This document shows positions 24,132-35,930 of a DNA stretch of 64,000 nt, piece after piece. The notes beneath the pieces were generated by a model. It was not told the DNA's origin. It did no database searches and saw only the letters and a program-made list of their open reading frames with translations. Every line of letters begins with the position of its first letter. Within the stretch, counting starts at the first letter, position 1. Source of the stretch: Zygnema cylindricum (Eukaryota; Streptophyta; Zygnematophyceae; Zygnematales; Zygnemataceae); the NCBI GenBank assembly GCA_037447655.1, contig JBBHKE010002450.1:124001-188000 (forward strand), in the 5' to 3' direction. The position numbers and the translations under genes were made by a program.

Positions 24132-25240
24132 TTATCGTGTTCCGGCATACAAAAAATTGCATTCGGACATGGAGCTACAAGCCGGAATAGCTAGAATAGA
24201 TCTACTAACACCGGCTAGAATAGGAAATCCTCCATCTTTTGCACGTACATTAGATTTTTTTCTCCACCATTCAAGTATGTTAAAGTTCAATCTTTTGTCG
24301 TTGGTTAATTTTAAATCAAAATAACGTTTCATTTCGTCATTAATGAGCGTTTTTTTGTCGATGGTAATAAGAACCTCATTTTCGTCATCTCACCATAACA
24401 ATTGTGGAAACCGTCTTTACTTTGCGATGGATTTCATTTTTTTGTGATACGTTGAGGACTGCCAAAATCAACGTCATCACGGAGGTCATTTGCGAGTTCT
24501 CGAAGTTTAACCCTTGCACTTTCAATTTCGGTTTCCGATACCCCAATTATCTTAAGCTTTTGTTTTTTTCGAGGATCTAAGAGAGCCGCAACAATATGAT
24601 ACTCATAAAAGCCCCACTTCGGCAGTGCAAATTTGGGGAGTCGGAGGGGCATTATTTTTCACCGTCATTGTAAGATGTTTTTCTTATCTTACAATGGTTA
24701 TGGAGAGACGATAGTGCAAATAAAATTAAATGTAAAGTTGGTTCTTTGAATTTTTCCAACTTTAGGGCCGCTTCTTGAAACATTTCCAAAAATTGTTTAA
24801 GTTCGGTGAGTCTTATCGATACAAGCAAAATGTATCAATTTATTTTTTACTTGAGCGATTTCTCCTATCTCGTTAAATGCATCGTAAATACTCTTAAGCA
24901 TCCGGAGCAAAGAATACCACAGCGTTACGTTTTCTAGTTTTAAAGTGTTTTTGAAAATTTTTGTAGATTTCTCTGTTTGAAAAACGTGACTAGTGATTTA
25001 CATGCGTCAACTAGATCAAAAAAACTAGGAACTTCCACATCGTATTTGACTTTTTTGGAAGTTTCGCTCTTATTCAATATCGTTGTCACAATTGTAGCAA
25101 TTTTATGGTCCGCGCAAGATATCTAAGTAAACATACTCGGTAAACCTTCAGCCGCACACATGTTAAAGCCACTATCAGTCACAACCAAATCTAAACATGT
25201 GTGAGTGTTAATTGTTGAAATACCATTTGCTGACTTGTAG
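24132..25240 (-). pseudogene. hAT transposase relic
   Basis: Read on the - strand, fragments of an hAT (Ac/hobo) transposase appear in order. First is a catalytic-core segment with VVTDSGFNMCAAE and SCADHKIATIV near 25200-25080. A segment with LDPRKKQKLKIIGVSE follows at about 24600. Last is the C-terminal dimerisation region at 24332-24132 with ILEWWRKKS and SILAIPACSSMSE. hAT transposases cut and paste DNA with 8-bp duplications. Stops and frameshifts separate the pieces, so this copy is dead. I could not place its N-terminus or inverted repeats. Confidence 0.75.
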
Positions 25241-26040
25241 CCACAAAACCTGCCCCCTTTGCTGTGTATTTGTTTGATGTTTTAACTTGATAGACATGTT
25301 ATGTTTTTTTCCAACAATTTGAAGTGGCCCAGCTTTCTTTCACTAGGTGATACTGAGCAATTTCGCCATTTTTTTTATTTTCGAAGTTCATTTTGGATTG
25401 TAGTTTTAATGGAAGCGAGGATGTTATTCTCTATTTTAGTGTATGACTAAGTTTTGTTTGAATTGTGGTCGAGTTTCTCTAACTTAAATAGCAATTCAAT
25501 TTATCGATTTATTGTTTGAAACATGCGAGTAAGCCAATAATTAGGATTTGTCGTGGGAAATTGACGTAATAATTTGATTTTGACTGATTTATTAACCAAT
25601 ACTTACTACATGTCGCATGACATTAACATTATAAAAAGATATATTTATGGAAACACGGTATAAAATGCAAAATTAGCACTTCGCAATAATGTATGACGTA
25701 TGAATAAGGCAATAATTATGATTTGTCGCGTTCCCTAAGATTTGCGAAATGAATAGTGTTAGGACTGTGTCAAATTTGCAACGTTGATCATGATGTCACG
25801 TACCTCCACGATACCTAAGACTACAAAGTACAATAATTTTGGATTGTATAGACAAATACAAAATTTTCATTTTTTTTGGTTTTTTTGTTAGCTGATCGTA
25901 ACCAACTTTTTTTTTTCAGGTGAAGCAACCACTCGTAACCGCTCGACCCCCAAAATTTGTCAACCAAATACTTTTTGGATCCGGCGCGGGCGGTTGGTTT
26001 ACGGTTGGTCACGGTTTCGGTTGACCGTTTGCGACCTCTG
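25241..26040. other. spacer between two hAT copies
   Basis: No gene is recognised. A short - frame at 25821-26075 overlaps the end of the next hAT element and has no known domain. Confidence 0.4.
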
Positions 26041-26614
26041 GTTGTTATTGAATGTTGGGTATTGGGTAAAATCATACCACGATATTTTTGATATTTAATA
26101 TATCGATTATCGATCGGTCAGACTTCTTAATATATCGTACCGGGACAAACATAAACTAACACGATATATATCGCCATGTATAGTATTTTTTTAATTTTAT
26201 ATTTAATATAACATGTTATATTATCGAAAATGAAATATTGTGTGATACGCTACGTAGAACGTGAACTTTGTTCCGTTATTTCAAAGGTACACGCCGCAAA
26301 ATGTAACCGAATAAAAAGTACTATTTCATATAATTACCTATTTAGTACGCAGTGAACTCCAATTTTTTAAACAAAAAGCTCATGTAATTTAAATAAATTA
26401 TGATATGATAAAAAAAAAATGCATATTGTTCGTTTCCAGCCAAGAATACAGACTATTCTTATCCATTTCCATCAATTAATATTATAAAAAGGTTACAATT
26501 TTAGCTTTCTATATGGATTTTTAAGGGATAGGATGCAGCATTGGAGGTGTAGAGGAAGATGACACTCAACTACTTCCAGATATAGAAACAGTAAACATGA
26601 AAAATCATTAGAAA

Positions 26615-26924
26615 TTGCAGACCAGTTTACGGAGGCGAATATTGTCATTCCGAGCGGGGGTAAGCTCTAAAGTTTGGTGTCACTTTAAAGTCCTACATAA
26701 TAGAAAACATCCAAAAAAGTCTTTTTGCAATCATTATGATATGCTAGCTGCAAGGGGGAAGTCGATAAGTCTTACTAATTTACAATCTCACTTAAGGGTT
26801 CATTATAAAAAACTACTTACAAGTGATGTATTGAAAGAAATAGAACAAAAGCCGGGAGCTTTGGAGGATTTCGTAAAAAAAAGAGCGGCAACATTATTCA
26901 AAGACAGGTTTATTCGGTGGATCG
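26615..26924 (+). pseudogene. hAT transposase N-terminal part with BED-type zinc finger
   Basis: The frame encodes a BED-finger layout: SKVWCHFKV, then a Cys pair position, then TNLQSHLRVHYKK. In normal fingers the second Cys follows in CxxC; here it reads FCNHYD, so one ligand appears replaced by Tyr. BED fingers bind the element ends. The frame continues as helical sequence up to KDRFIRW, where the copia LTR begins, and resumes in the same sense at 33182 with LDYQPVSVV. The normal start codon is not clear; upstream is AT-rich and out of frame. Confidence 0.75.
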
Positions 26925-27859
26925 TGTAATTATCTGACATCCATTGGTCCACAAAATGCCCAACTTATATGAAGCCTTAAGGATTATATTTGCACATTTG
27001 ACTTTGGCAATGAGTAAATGCCACCCTGCAAAATCTCTGACCGACCACACCCATGTGTAAGGTGGACTCCTTTGAGTTTGCAGCAAAAAGAATTACTGCA
27101 ATTGCTCACCGGACCATTAAGTTATGGTAGGCCAAAGATGGCCTATATATACAAAAGCACTATGAAGAGAGGCGGCTACCTTAATTTTTCCTAAGTCCTA
27201 AACTCCCTCACAAAACCTACTACTAGTGTACCCTAACCAATCAAATGGCATAAAGGTATAAGAAGGTATAGGTACCGTTGTACTTCTTGTACGGCCATAG
27301 TACGGCATGGCCGCTCCGCTGACGTGTGTCAGTTCCTAAGCTGTAGTCCCTCCTCCCGTAATATCCGTTTTCCAACCATATATCGCCACGTGTCATCCAC
27401 CGATATTGGCTTACAAACCCCCAAATGTCCACCCCGAAATTTTGGCTCCTCTGCGAGCTGTCTATCGCGAACTACATTTGGTTTCGTCGTTGAAATTAAT
27501 TGTTGTTTCGTATTGTACAGTTTTCGTGCAGTATTGGACGTTTCATGTTCATTTTGTTTCATATATGTTGTCGCGTCACTATTTTAATAATAATCTCATC
27601 TAGTCTACGTAACGCTTCATCAAGAGCAATTGGATAAGGCTATCAACTACGCCGTACGACAATTATCCGAGAGGTCACAAGATCAATTCCACTCTTAGGA
27701 GGCTATCTTTTGCAAGGGCTTTGTCTTCTGCCCGTCTTCTTATCTGTATGAGACAGCCATGGCTGCTTGCTAGTTCTTAGTGAATACAACAAGTATGAGA
27801 ACTGTAGAATAACCATAGACTACCACAAGAGATAGAATATAAAATACATTTTTTAAACA
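26925..27859 (-). repeat. 3' LTR, copia copy B
   Basis: It is 935 bp, begins TGTTTAAAAAATG on the - strand directly after the polypurine tract, and ends CA. A TATA-like run lies at about 27146-27155 and an antisense tRNA-like segment at 27621-27700. Confidence 0.9.
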
Positions 27860-27873
27860 CTCCCTTTATTTTA
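27860..27873 (-). other. polypurine tract, copia copy B
   Basis: TAAAATAAAGGGAG on the - strand abuts the 3' LTR. This is the expected plus-strand priming site. Confidence 0.8.
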
Positions 27874-29640
27874 TAGTCTATCTTTTGTTTCAACCCACAT
27901 TTCTCCTTACAAAATAACAATTTGGGAGAAGGAACAAACTTAGTCATCATATCTGCTACCATTTCTCCATTCGATCTATATTCCAAAGAAATTATTTTAT
28001 TCTCAACCCTCTCTCTTACAAAGTTAAACCGAATGTCTATATGTTTTGCTTTAAACTGATGCTTAGGATTTGCTGCAATTGCAATTGCAGCTTGATTATC
28101 ACAAAAAATGTTTTGCACTTCACTTTTCATATATCCAAGTTCTTCAAGCAAAGATTTCACCCACATTAATTCTTTCCCAATGGAACAAGAGGCCATATAC
28201 TCCGCCTCCGTGGTGGACTGAGCAATCACATTTTGTTGCTTATTACTTTAACAGCAAGCCCCATTCCCAACATATAACACATACCCAAAAATACACCTCC
28301 TCATAGGAGCATCCCCATAGCTAGCATCACTCCAAGTGGTGATGTCAGTATTATCCCTTCCCAAATGCAACCACAGATCTCTTGTTCCTTTCAAGTATCC
28401 CATGACCATTTTGGTCGCTTCCCAATCTTTCTTCCTATAATCATTCAGACTCCTACTTAATATCCCTACATCTGTTGCTATATTAGGACGAGTACAGTTT
28501 ATAAAATAGATCAAACTATCGACAACATGTTTGTATGGAATAGTTTGCATAAACTAGCTTTCCTCATGTCCTCACTCATTATTCAAGATGAAAACTCTCT
28601 CTTTTGAGCTCCCCATATTTTCCTTTTTTAAGTTGACTGGAGTCGTACAACTATTTGCTTTATCCATTTGAAATTTTTAAAGCATATTTCCTATTGCTTC
28701 GTTTTGAGTTAGTCTTATTGTTTTATTCTCTCTATCCCTCTCCATCCGAATTCCCAAAATATACTTTGCTTCCCCCAAGTCGTTTCATTTCAAATCTACT
28801 CTTTAGATCCTTTTTCAGCCTATTAACTTTCTCCATTGATTTACTCAAAACAAGCAAATCATCAACATAGATGGCAATGAAAATTATACCTTCCTCATCC
28901 TCAAATAGAAAGATGGAATGATCTGAACTAACTTGGATATATCCCAAACTCGTCAAAAACTCGTCCAGCTTCTTGTTCCATTGGCGTGGATCTTCTTTTA
29001 GTCCATAAATAAACTCTATCAATCTATACACCTTACTTTTCTCTCCTTTCTCTACAAATCCTTCCGGTTGTCGCATGAAGATCTCTTCTTCTAATTCTCT
29101 ATGTAAAAAACGTTTTTGATGTCCATCTGATAGAGTTCCATGTCTTCCGCTGCCACTAAACTAGGTAGAATCCGGACGGAGGGAAATCTAACAGCCGGAG
29201 CGAAGGTGCCCTTATAATTGATTCCCTCCTTCTGTGTGAACCCCTTTGCCACTAATCTGGCCTTGTATTGCTCGATAGTGTTATCCGGATTGAGTTTTAA
29301 CTTAGATTCCCACTTGCATCCTATTAGCTTTTTGTCCAGAGGACAATCCACCAATTCCCATGTGTTTGCTTCAATAATCGAATCCATCTCATCATTAATG
29401 GCTGCCATCCATCTTCTACGCTACGGACTATCAATTATTTCCCAGTAAGTCTGGGGTTCGCTGAAATGTGATAGCTTAGTTACCTTGTTGATCACTTGTC
29501 TCTCTTGAAGTCTCTTGCTGCTTGTCCTTCCTTCTTGAAACCCTGATGCCTGAATGGAGGGTAATCTTGGATTTCTCCGAATGACTTCATCTTCTCCCCT
29601 ATCCGTGGAGTCCATCTCCGAACATTTATCATCCATTTCC
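27874..29640 (-). pseudogene. copia reverse transcriptase and RNase H, copy B
   Basis: In transcript order, the RT start (WELVDCPLDKKLIGCKWESK, from 29408) leads into YKARLVAKGFTQKEG. The YVDD catalytic box lies at about 28870 in AIYVDDLLVLSKS. The palm and connection region is at 28550-28248 (LIYFINCTRPNIATDV). RNase H lies at 28229-27900, with STTEAEYMA, CDNQAAIAIA and KHIDIRFNFVRE. Together these would copy the RNA into DNA. At least three frame breaks and several stops separate the pieces. The domain residues that remain are mostly intact. Confidence 0.88.
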
Positions 29641-29799
29641 GATCTTTCCTCGTTTTTTCCTCGGTTTGAATCGGAAGCTGTGATTCGAAGAGAGGGTCAC
29701 TCTCGGTCATATTTTTCTCTTCCTCTGCAAGGTCAGGTTGAACTAAAGTTTGTTTGATGAATCTGAATCTAACTCATTTTCGGATTCAATTCTATATTT

Positions 29800-30992
29800 A
29801 ACCTGTTTAGTGTATTAAAAGGGATCTATGGACTTTCTGTCATCCATAACTACCAAGTGTGTCAGTAAAATGATGTATTCTTTTCCTAGATCATAAATTC
29901 TATATCGTTTTACATTTTCATCATACCCAAGTAGGTATACGGCTTCATCGTTGGATATAACTTTCAATCAGATTTTTTCGTGTTTAAGTTTAACACTTCA
30001 CTTTCGAACACCTTTAAGTGTGAATTATTAGGTTTTCACCCGGTCCATCTTTCATAAGGTGTTTGTCCTTTTACCCCCGACGTAAGAACTCTATTTTTGA
30101 GATAGTTAGCACAATTCATAGCTTCTGCCCAAAAACTTTTTCTTATCTCTTTATCCGACAACATACTACAGGCACTATCACTTAATGTCTTATTTAGTCT
30201 CTCGGCTACACCGTTTTGTTCTGGATTCTTTTAAACAGTCATTTGGCGTTGAACCGTTTTCCTCTATCAAGAACTCCTCAAACTCGTTAGAAGTGTATTC
30301 CTTCCGATTATCACTGCTCACTCTTTTTATGGGTGTCTCATGAAGCTTTTCACTACATGCTTTATACTCTTTAAAGTAAGCCGAAGCCTTGGATTTGTTT
30401 TTCAAAAAATATACTCTAAAGTATCTAAACCAATTATCAAAGATAGTAAGCATAAATCTTTTCCCTCCAACTGATGGCACATTGGCCGGTCCCTATATGA
30501 CAGTATAAATTAGATCTAAGACCTTTTTACCCTTATATGTTGTGGTATTTTGAAAAGGCAATCTGTGGGCTTTACCTTAAGCACATCCACTACAATCATC
30601 CAAAGTCTCATTGTCTCCAAAATGTATTCCCTCAACTACACCCGTTTTCTTTATTTTTGTTAATCTATCTAGATACACATGTCCCAATCTTTTATGCCAT
30701 ATCATCAAATCAATTATACCAGCATAGTAAACTTTTGTCTTTCCATTACTCAAATTTAACCAAAACATTCTTTGGCTAACCTTTTGAGCTATGAAGTACA
30801 CGTCATTATCATAGATAGCAACAAACAGTCTTTTCTTAGTACTAGTCTCAAAACCCTTATCATCTAAGACCGACGTAGAGATAAGATTCTTGTTCAACAC
30901 TGGGATAAAAAGAACATCAAATAAAGTGACTATGGATGCCTTTCCATCAACTAAGACTCTCAAATCCACATATCCCACTAAATTAGTGGTTA
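29800..30992 (-). pseudogene. copia GAG-pre-integrase and integrase, copy B
   Basis: GAG-pre-integrase (30978-30577) has the zinc-binding pattern WHKRLGHVYLDRL followed by CSGC. The integrase core (30480-30190) shows LTIFDNWFRYFRVYFLKNK and SSDNRKEYTSNEFEEFL, so the Asp, Asp and Glu positions of the DDE triad remain recognisable. The C-terminal part near 29950-29830 has GYDENVKRYRIYDLG. The pieces are separated by frameshifts. It would have inserted the cDNA. Confidence 0.85.
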
Positions 30993-32250
30993 CTATTCCC
31001 CATCCCCATACATCTCTACAGTAGGGATCTTTCTCATTTTGGTAAACAATGGTTTTTCTCTACACCTATGCACAGAAGCTGTTGAATCAATAACCCATCT
31101 TTCTTCAGGAGCTTCTCTTACTCCACCGAAAGCACACTTTTGCCTCCTTGGAATCTCCGACTCACCTTTAACCTCTAGCTCCTCGTTGAGGAGAAGTTCT
31201 TCGTAGTTGTTATCGGAATCCTTTCCCATGACTTTTGTTGCTACAAATGCGTTTTTCTTTCTTGTGGGTGGTTTTTTCATTTGCTCCTCTTTCAATCTCA
31301 GCTGTATCAGTTTAGTAGACTCCGCCATATAATGTACTGGCTTCTTACTAAAGTTACAGAGCCCCTTCGGAGACCTCGATCCAGATTCGTCCCATTGGTT
31401 GCCTCTTCCTCCTCCACCAAAGTTTCCATAAGGTCTCTTGGAATCCTTATCCCCCCAGTTAGTTCCAGCATCCAATGCTTGAACACTCTTTCCTCCTCTC
31501 CGAATCTCAATTGTGCTTTCCGAACCAAAATCATCCTCAGAACGCAGTTCCAAATCCATCGATGATCTGGCAAATCGTGAACCCTGTTAACAATGTTTTC
31601 ATAATCATCTGGGAGTTATATCAACAAAGTATTCACATTCTCTTTCTCGGTCAACCTTTTCCCTACACTCTCCAATTCTATAAATAACCAAAACATTACA
31701 AAAGTCTAACATCTTTCCCCCTTTGTACACATATGCTTTTTCCTTCTAGTCAATCAACTTCTGCTGCTGAATCGTAATACCCTTGTAAATGTTGACAAGA
31801 GCCTCCTAGAACTCGTCTGCCCTGTCCACATGAAAATGAGGTGTAGGGCAGACAAGTTGTAACTACTGCTTGAGTGAGACCTCGAGAATAAAATGAGTCG
31901 CCACGGTGTTGTTGAAATCCCAAATTTTTGTATCATTTGCCTTTGTTTTCTGAACATCTACTACCGAAACTGATCCAATAGACATTGGTATGAGTGTCTC
32001 TTTCCCCTTCTCGTTTCTTGTGCTGAACACGATGCTTCTCCAACATACTCTACCACCTGTGCCTCCGCACATCCTCTTGTGAATTGAGATCCTCCAAACC
32101 CTTATGGAACTCCCAATTTTGAAGTTGGCCCAAGCACACGATGGCTCACAATGCCACATCGCCGTTTTTAAACAATTCACCCCTCATCATGGTTTCCCAG
32201 TATATGACCATTGTTCCATTAAAAAAAGACACCCTAGATGGTGGGCCCAT
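30993..32250 (-). pseudogene. copia gag and protease relic, copy B
   Basis: The gag start is inside the PBS: MGPPSRVSFFNGTM at 32248, then a stop about 38 codons on. A second frame at 32180-31863 holds middle gag. The C-terminal gag frame at 31559-30993 holds a knuckle-like LCNFSKKPVHYMAES. The protease follows in the same frame, with WVIDSTASVHRC where copia proteases have D-S/T-G-A, so the catalytic Gly is replaced by Thr. The copy could not process its own polyprotein. Confidence 0.8.
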
Positions 32251-32254
32251 AACC
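32239..32254 (-). other. primer-binding site, copia copy B
   Basis: GGTTATGGGCCCACCA on the - strand lies immediately inside the 5' LTR. It matches, as reverse complement, 16 consecutive bases of the plant initiator tRNA-Met anticodon arm as I recall it. Confidence 0.75.
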
Positions 32255-33181
32255 TCTTATTTTATGACCTTCATTGGTCGATAGTTACCTTGCTTGTATG
32301 AAGCCTTTGGGATAATATTTGCACTTTTGACTTTGGCAATGAATAAGTGCCACCCTGGCACGCAAAAACTTTGATCGACTATATCCATGTGTAGCGTCGA
32401 CTCTTGTGAGTCGGCAACAAATCATCACAGTGCTCACTCGGCATGAATTTATGTACCAAAGATGGCCCATAAATAAAGCACTTGGGAGAGAGGCGCTCCT
32501 CAATTTTTCCTAAGTCCTAAACTCCCTCTTTAAACCTACTACTAGTGTACCCTAACCAATTAAATGACTATAAGGTACAAAAAGGTACAAATACCGCTGT
32601 ACTTCTTGTACGGCCATAGTACGACATGGGCGCTCCGCTAACATGTGTCAGTTCCTTAGCCGTAGTTGCTCCCCACGTAATATCCGCTTTCCAACCATAT
32701 CTCTTTACGTGTTGTCCGCCAACATTTGCTTGTAAACTGCCAAATGTCCACTCTAAAATTTCGGCTCCTCTGCGAGCCATCGATCGCGAACAACATTTTA
32801 TTTCGTTTGTTGACACTAAATGTCGTTTCCTATAGTACAGTTTTTCGTGCGGTACTGTACGTTTCATGTTCATTTTGTTTTGTATGCAATGTCGCGTCAT
32901 TATTTTAAAAATAATTACATCTAGTTTACGTAACGCTTCATCAAGTCTTATTGGATAAGGCTAATAGCTACGCCGTACGGCAATTATCAAAGAGGTCATA
33001 GGATCAATTCCCGCTCTTAGCAGGCTCTCTTTTCCAAGGGCTTTGTCTTGTGACTGTCTTTTTATCTGCCTAAGACAACAATGGCTGCGTGCTAGTTCTC
33101 AATGATTAGGACAAGTATGAGAACTGTAGAATAACCATAGATTAACAAAAGAGATATAATATAAAATACTTGTTTTCAACA
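32255..33181 (-). repeat. 5' LTR, copia copy B
   Basis: It is 927 bp, starts TGTTGAAAACAAG on the - strand and ends next to the PBS, where the terminal CA has mutated. It aligns with the 3' LTR along its whole length. The antisense tRNA-like segment is at 32945-33020. Confidence 0.9.
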
Positions 33182-34870
33182 GATCGTGTTGGATTACCAG
33201 CCAGTAAGTGTCGTGAAAAGCCCTAAATTTCGAGTAATGGTGAAGGGTTCGGTGCCGAAAACAAATAATTCTAAATCTGCGTGGACTAATTTCAAGAATG
33301 AAGGAAATCGAAATGAAGGTCAGTCTAAGTTTAGAGAAGCTTTTCGAAGGTAAAACTTTGAGCATTACTAAGGACACATAGACATCATTGTCAAATGAAT
33401 TCTTTTATTATATGACGACTCACTTCATCAACTCTAAATAAAATCTTTGTAATGTTTTTTTAGGGTGCTCTCCTTTTTTTGGTAGCCATATAACAGAAGC
33501 AATTTGTGAGAAGTTTAACGAAATGCTAGGAGGATATGATATTTCCGAAAAATCAGTGGCAGTTTGTGTGATTGATATAGTGGTTGTTATGAAGAAAGCG
33601 GTAAAATCTATGTATTCTGATTGGCCTGGTTGAATGGACCCTTTGTAGGAGCTAGTCACACGAAGGTTCTTTAATGGTCATAGTGTTCCAGCACATGTGA
33701 AAAGTGCACGTAATCTTGTGGGATTCTTTCAAAGTTCACCAAGTGCAACTAATATTATCAAAAATGTTGCGATTGAAATGAAGTGGAAATTTTTAATATC
33801 ACAAGTGGCCACGAGGTGGTGGTCGACCTACTCCATGCTCACTTCGATTTTATATTTGAAAACTCCGTTACAAACACTTATGATGAATATTGTGTCACCG
33901 ATTGCGAGGTTTAGTGAATAAGCATGGTTGGTCAATGAGAGAGGTGTTATTCTCCTAAAACCTTTTATGGTTGCACAACGTGTGTTGGAAGGAGAAAACT
34001 ATGTAACTTTGAGTTGGGCGCCGGTAATTGTCCAATCACTACTCAAAGGACTCAAAAAAGTAGTGGATGACACATCAAATGGAAAATGTGATGATTTGGC
34101 AATAAACGCAATTGAGGAGACGATGATAACCGATTTTGAGACTCGATTGGACGCGTTAGAGTTAACAATTCTATTAATAAAGATGTTTATTGCTAGTGCA
34201 CTAGATCCAAGGACCAAAAACCTACGATTTTTAACACCTTTAGAGGTAGATAAGGTGGCAAAAAATTGTAAACATGATGTTGGGAAAATTTGACATTGAT
34301 GCCGAATTGTTTAGACATTTGGATGGTGGTATTGAACGGTTGTTGATAGAAATTGGAAACAATTCAAACGAGAAAGGTGTGAATGAAGTTGGTTATGATG
34401 ATGACGATGGCATCTTTAGTGTATTACAAAAAGGGCAACCTATTTCCATGTATATGGAAACCGTTCTAAAATCTTCGGCCTCGGAACTTACTCGAGACGA
34501 GTTTAAGGTGTATTTTCTCCACGAAGTTGAACTTTAAAAAAGAAGAAGTGTTTTAGAACATTCACAACACGAACGCGCAAACCCATTGAAGTGGTGGGTC
34601 AAAAAAGAAAAATATGTTTCCGACATTGAGCTATATAGCACGCATAACTTTAGCTATACGTGCTACTTCGGCTGATTCCGAGCGAGTTTTTCCATTGCCG
34701 GTCAAATAATCACGATTAAACATGGTTGAAAGACTTGTTTTTTTTAAGACTCATGAAAAGCAGCAGAATCGCTCGTAAATAATCGTGATGAGATTCAAAA
34801 GAAAATTCAAAATGAGGGAACATTAACGACAACAAGAAAAAAATGTTTGTTGCCAAAAAACGTCTGACGC
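33182..34870 (+). pseudogene. hAT transposase, remainder after the copia insertion
   Basis: After the duplicated GATCG the hAT frame resumes with LDYQPVSVVKSPKFRVMV. It continues through a segment with KFNEMLGGYDISEKS, then ARNLVGFFQSSPSATN and SQVATRWWSTYSMLTS (33690-33900). Next come NFxTL-like helices, then SALDPRTKNLRFL near 34200 and ASELTRDEFKVYF near 34500. The C-terminal dimerisation region near 34580-34720 contains PLKWWVKKE. Stops occur at about 33631, 33646 and 33919 and frameshifts near 34290 and 34540, so the gene was dead or died after insertion. The layout matches plant hAT transposases of roughly 650-700 aa. Confidence 0.85.
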
Positions 34871-34984
34871 AAACGAGAAAAGAAACTGGAGATTGGTGGA
34901 ATAGTCTATCTAACGGAAAATAATTTTGCAAAATTATATTTTTTATGAAATATGTGAAGGGTGAACGATTATGAGAGTTTGAAT

Positions 34985-35440
34985 TTCTATTTATTAGTTA
35001 GAGAATAGATTTGGATTTTAGATATTTTGAAATTGGGAAAATATAAAACTTGGGATTTTCGGAACATGGGATAATCACGTGTTTGTATGTGGGAAATATA
35101 GAAAACATCGCATAATTTAGACATGTCAAAGTTTGAAACCTTAAAAAAATTGAAAAAAAATCATTTGAGGAATTGGATTTGGAAATTTTATGTTGTTAAT
35201 GTGAGAGTCAATTGAAAATTCGGATTTGGATAACAGATGTTGGGAAATTCGGAAAATACAAAATTTGGGATGTAGGGATTATGGGATAATCACGTGGTTG
35301 AATGTGGGGAATGTGGAAAAAATCGCATAATATGGACATGTCAAAGTTTGAAACCTTAAGGATTTTTTTTTTTTTTATTCGAGGAATTAGATTTGGAAGT
35401 TTTATGTTGTTAGTGTGAAAATGAATGGAAAATTCGGATT
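34985..35440. repeat. two-copy tandem duplication, period about 215 bp
   Basis: GGGATAATCACGTG recurs at about 35068 and 35283. ACATGTCAAAGTTTGAAACC recurs at about 35123 and 35336, and ATTTTATGTTGTTA at about 35187 and 35398. The unit lies in the 3' non-coding part of the hAT element. Confidence 0.75.
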
Positions 35441-35879
35441 CGGATTTCGAATTTCGGATGTTGGGAATTAGGGAATTGGATTTGGAATGTGGGAAGGTAA
35501 ATAGTTGATATTAATGTGGAAATATGAGTTACTTGTGGCCACATATTGATTTTAGAGGTTGGTTGGAAATATATTGCATTTTAAAGTGTAAAAAATGTGA
35601 TTTTTTATTATTATTGTTGTTACAATTTGTGGTGTAATTTTGAGTACCGCTATTACTATCGGTAGCAACGTAACACTAGTATCAAAAATACTACCGCCGA
35701 CAGCAATAACACTCGTGTTAGTAGCAACAATAGCACTAGTGTTAGCACTAGCACCAGCAAAAGCTTCGATATTTCACAATATATTATTTCGGCATATCGA
35801 CCCGATTTATCGCCAAAATATCGCAATATTTAGCTTATCAATATATCGACGTCAGTATCGATTATTGGGTACCTAAATT

Positions 35880-35880
35880 T

Positions 35881-35928
<48 letters not shown>

Positions 35929-35930
35929 CG
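35880..35930. repeat. (TA)n microsatellite
   Basis: About 50 bases of alternating TA with a single C interruption, near the right end of the hAT element. Confidence 0.85.

Larger units (their letters stand above)
26925..33181 (-). mobile_element. complete but decayed Ty1/copia element, copy B
   Basis: It is 6257 bp with two LTRs, PBS, gag, protease, integrase, reverse transcriptase and RNase H in Ty1/copia order on the - strand, plus a polypurine tract. The target duplication GATCG (26920-26924 and 33182-33186) is exact and lies inside an hAT transposase frame. The coding region carries many stops and frameshifts and the LTRs differ at many positions, so the insertion is old. Confidence 0.93.

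Noticed and set aside
25821-26075. 84-codon - frame at the hAT left end as a zinc-finger start
   Set aside because: It lacks Cys/His spacing and crosses the proposed element border.
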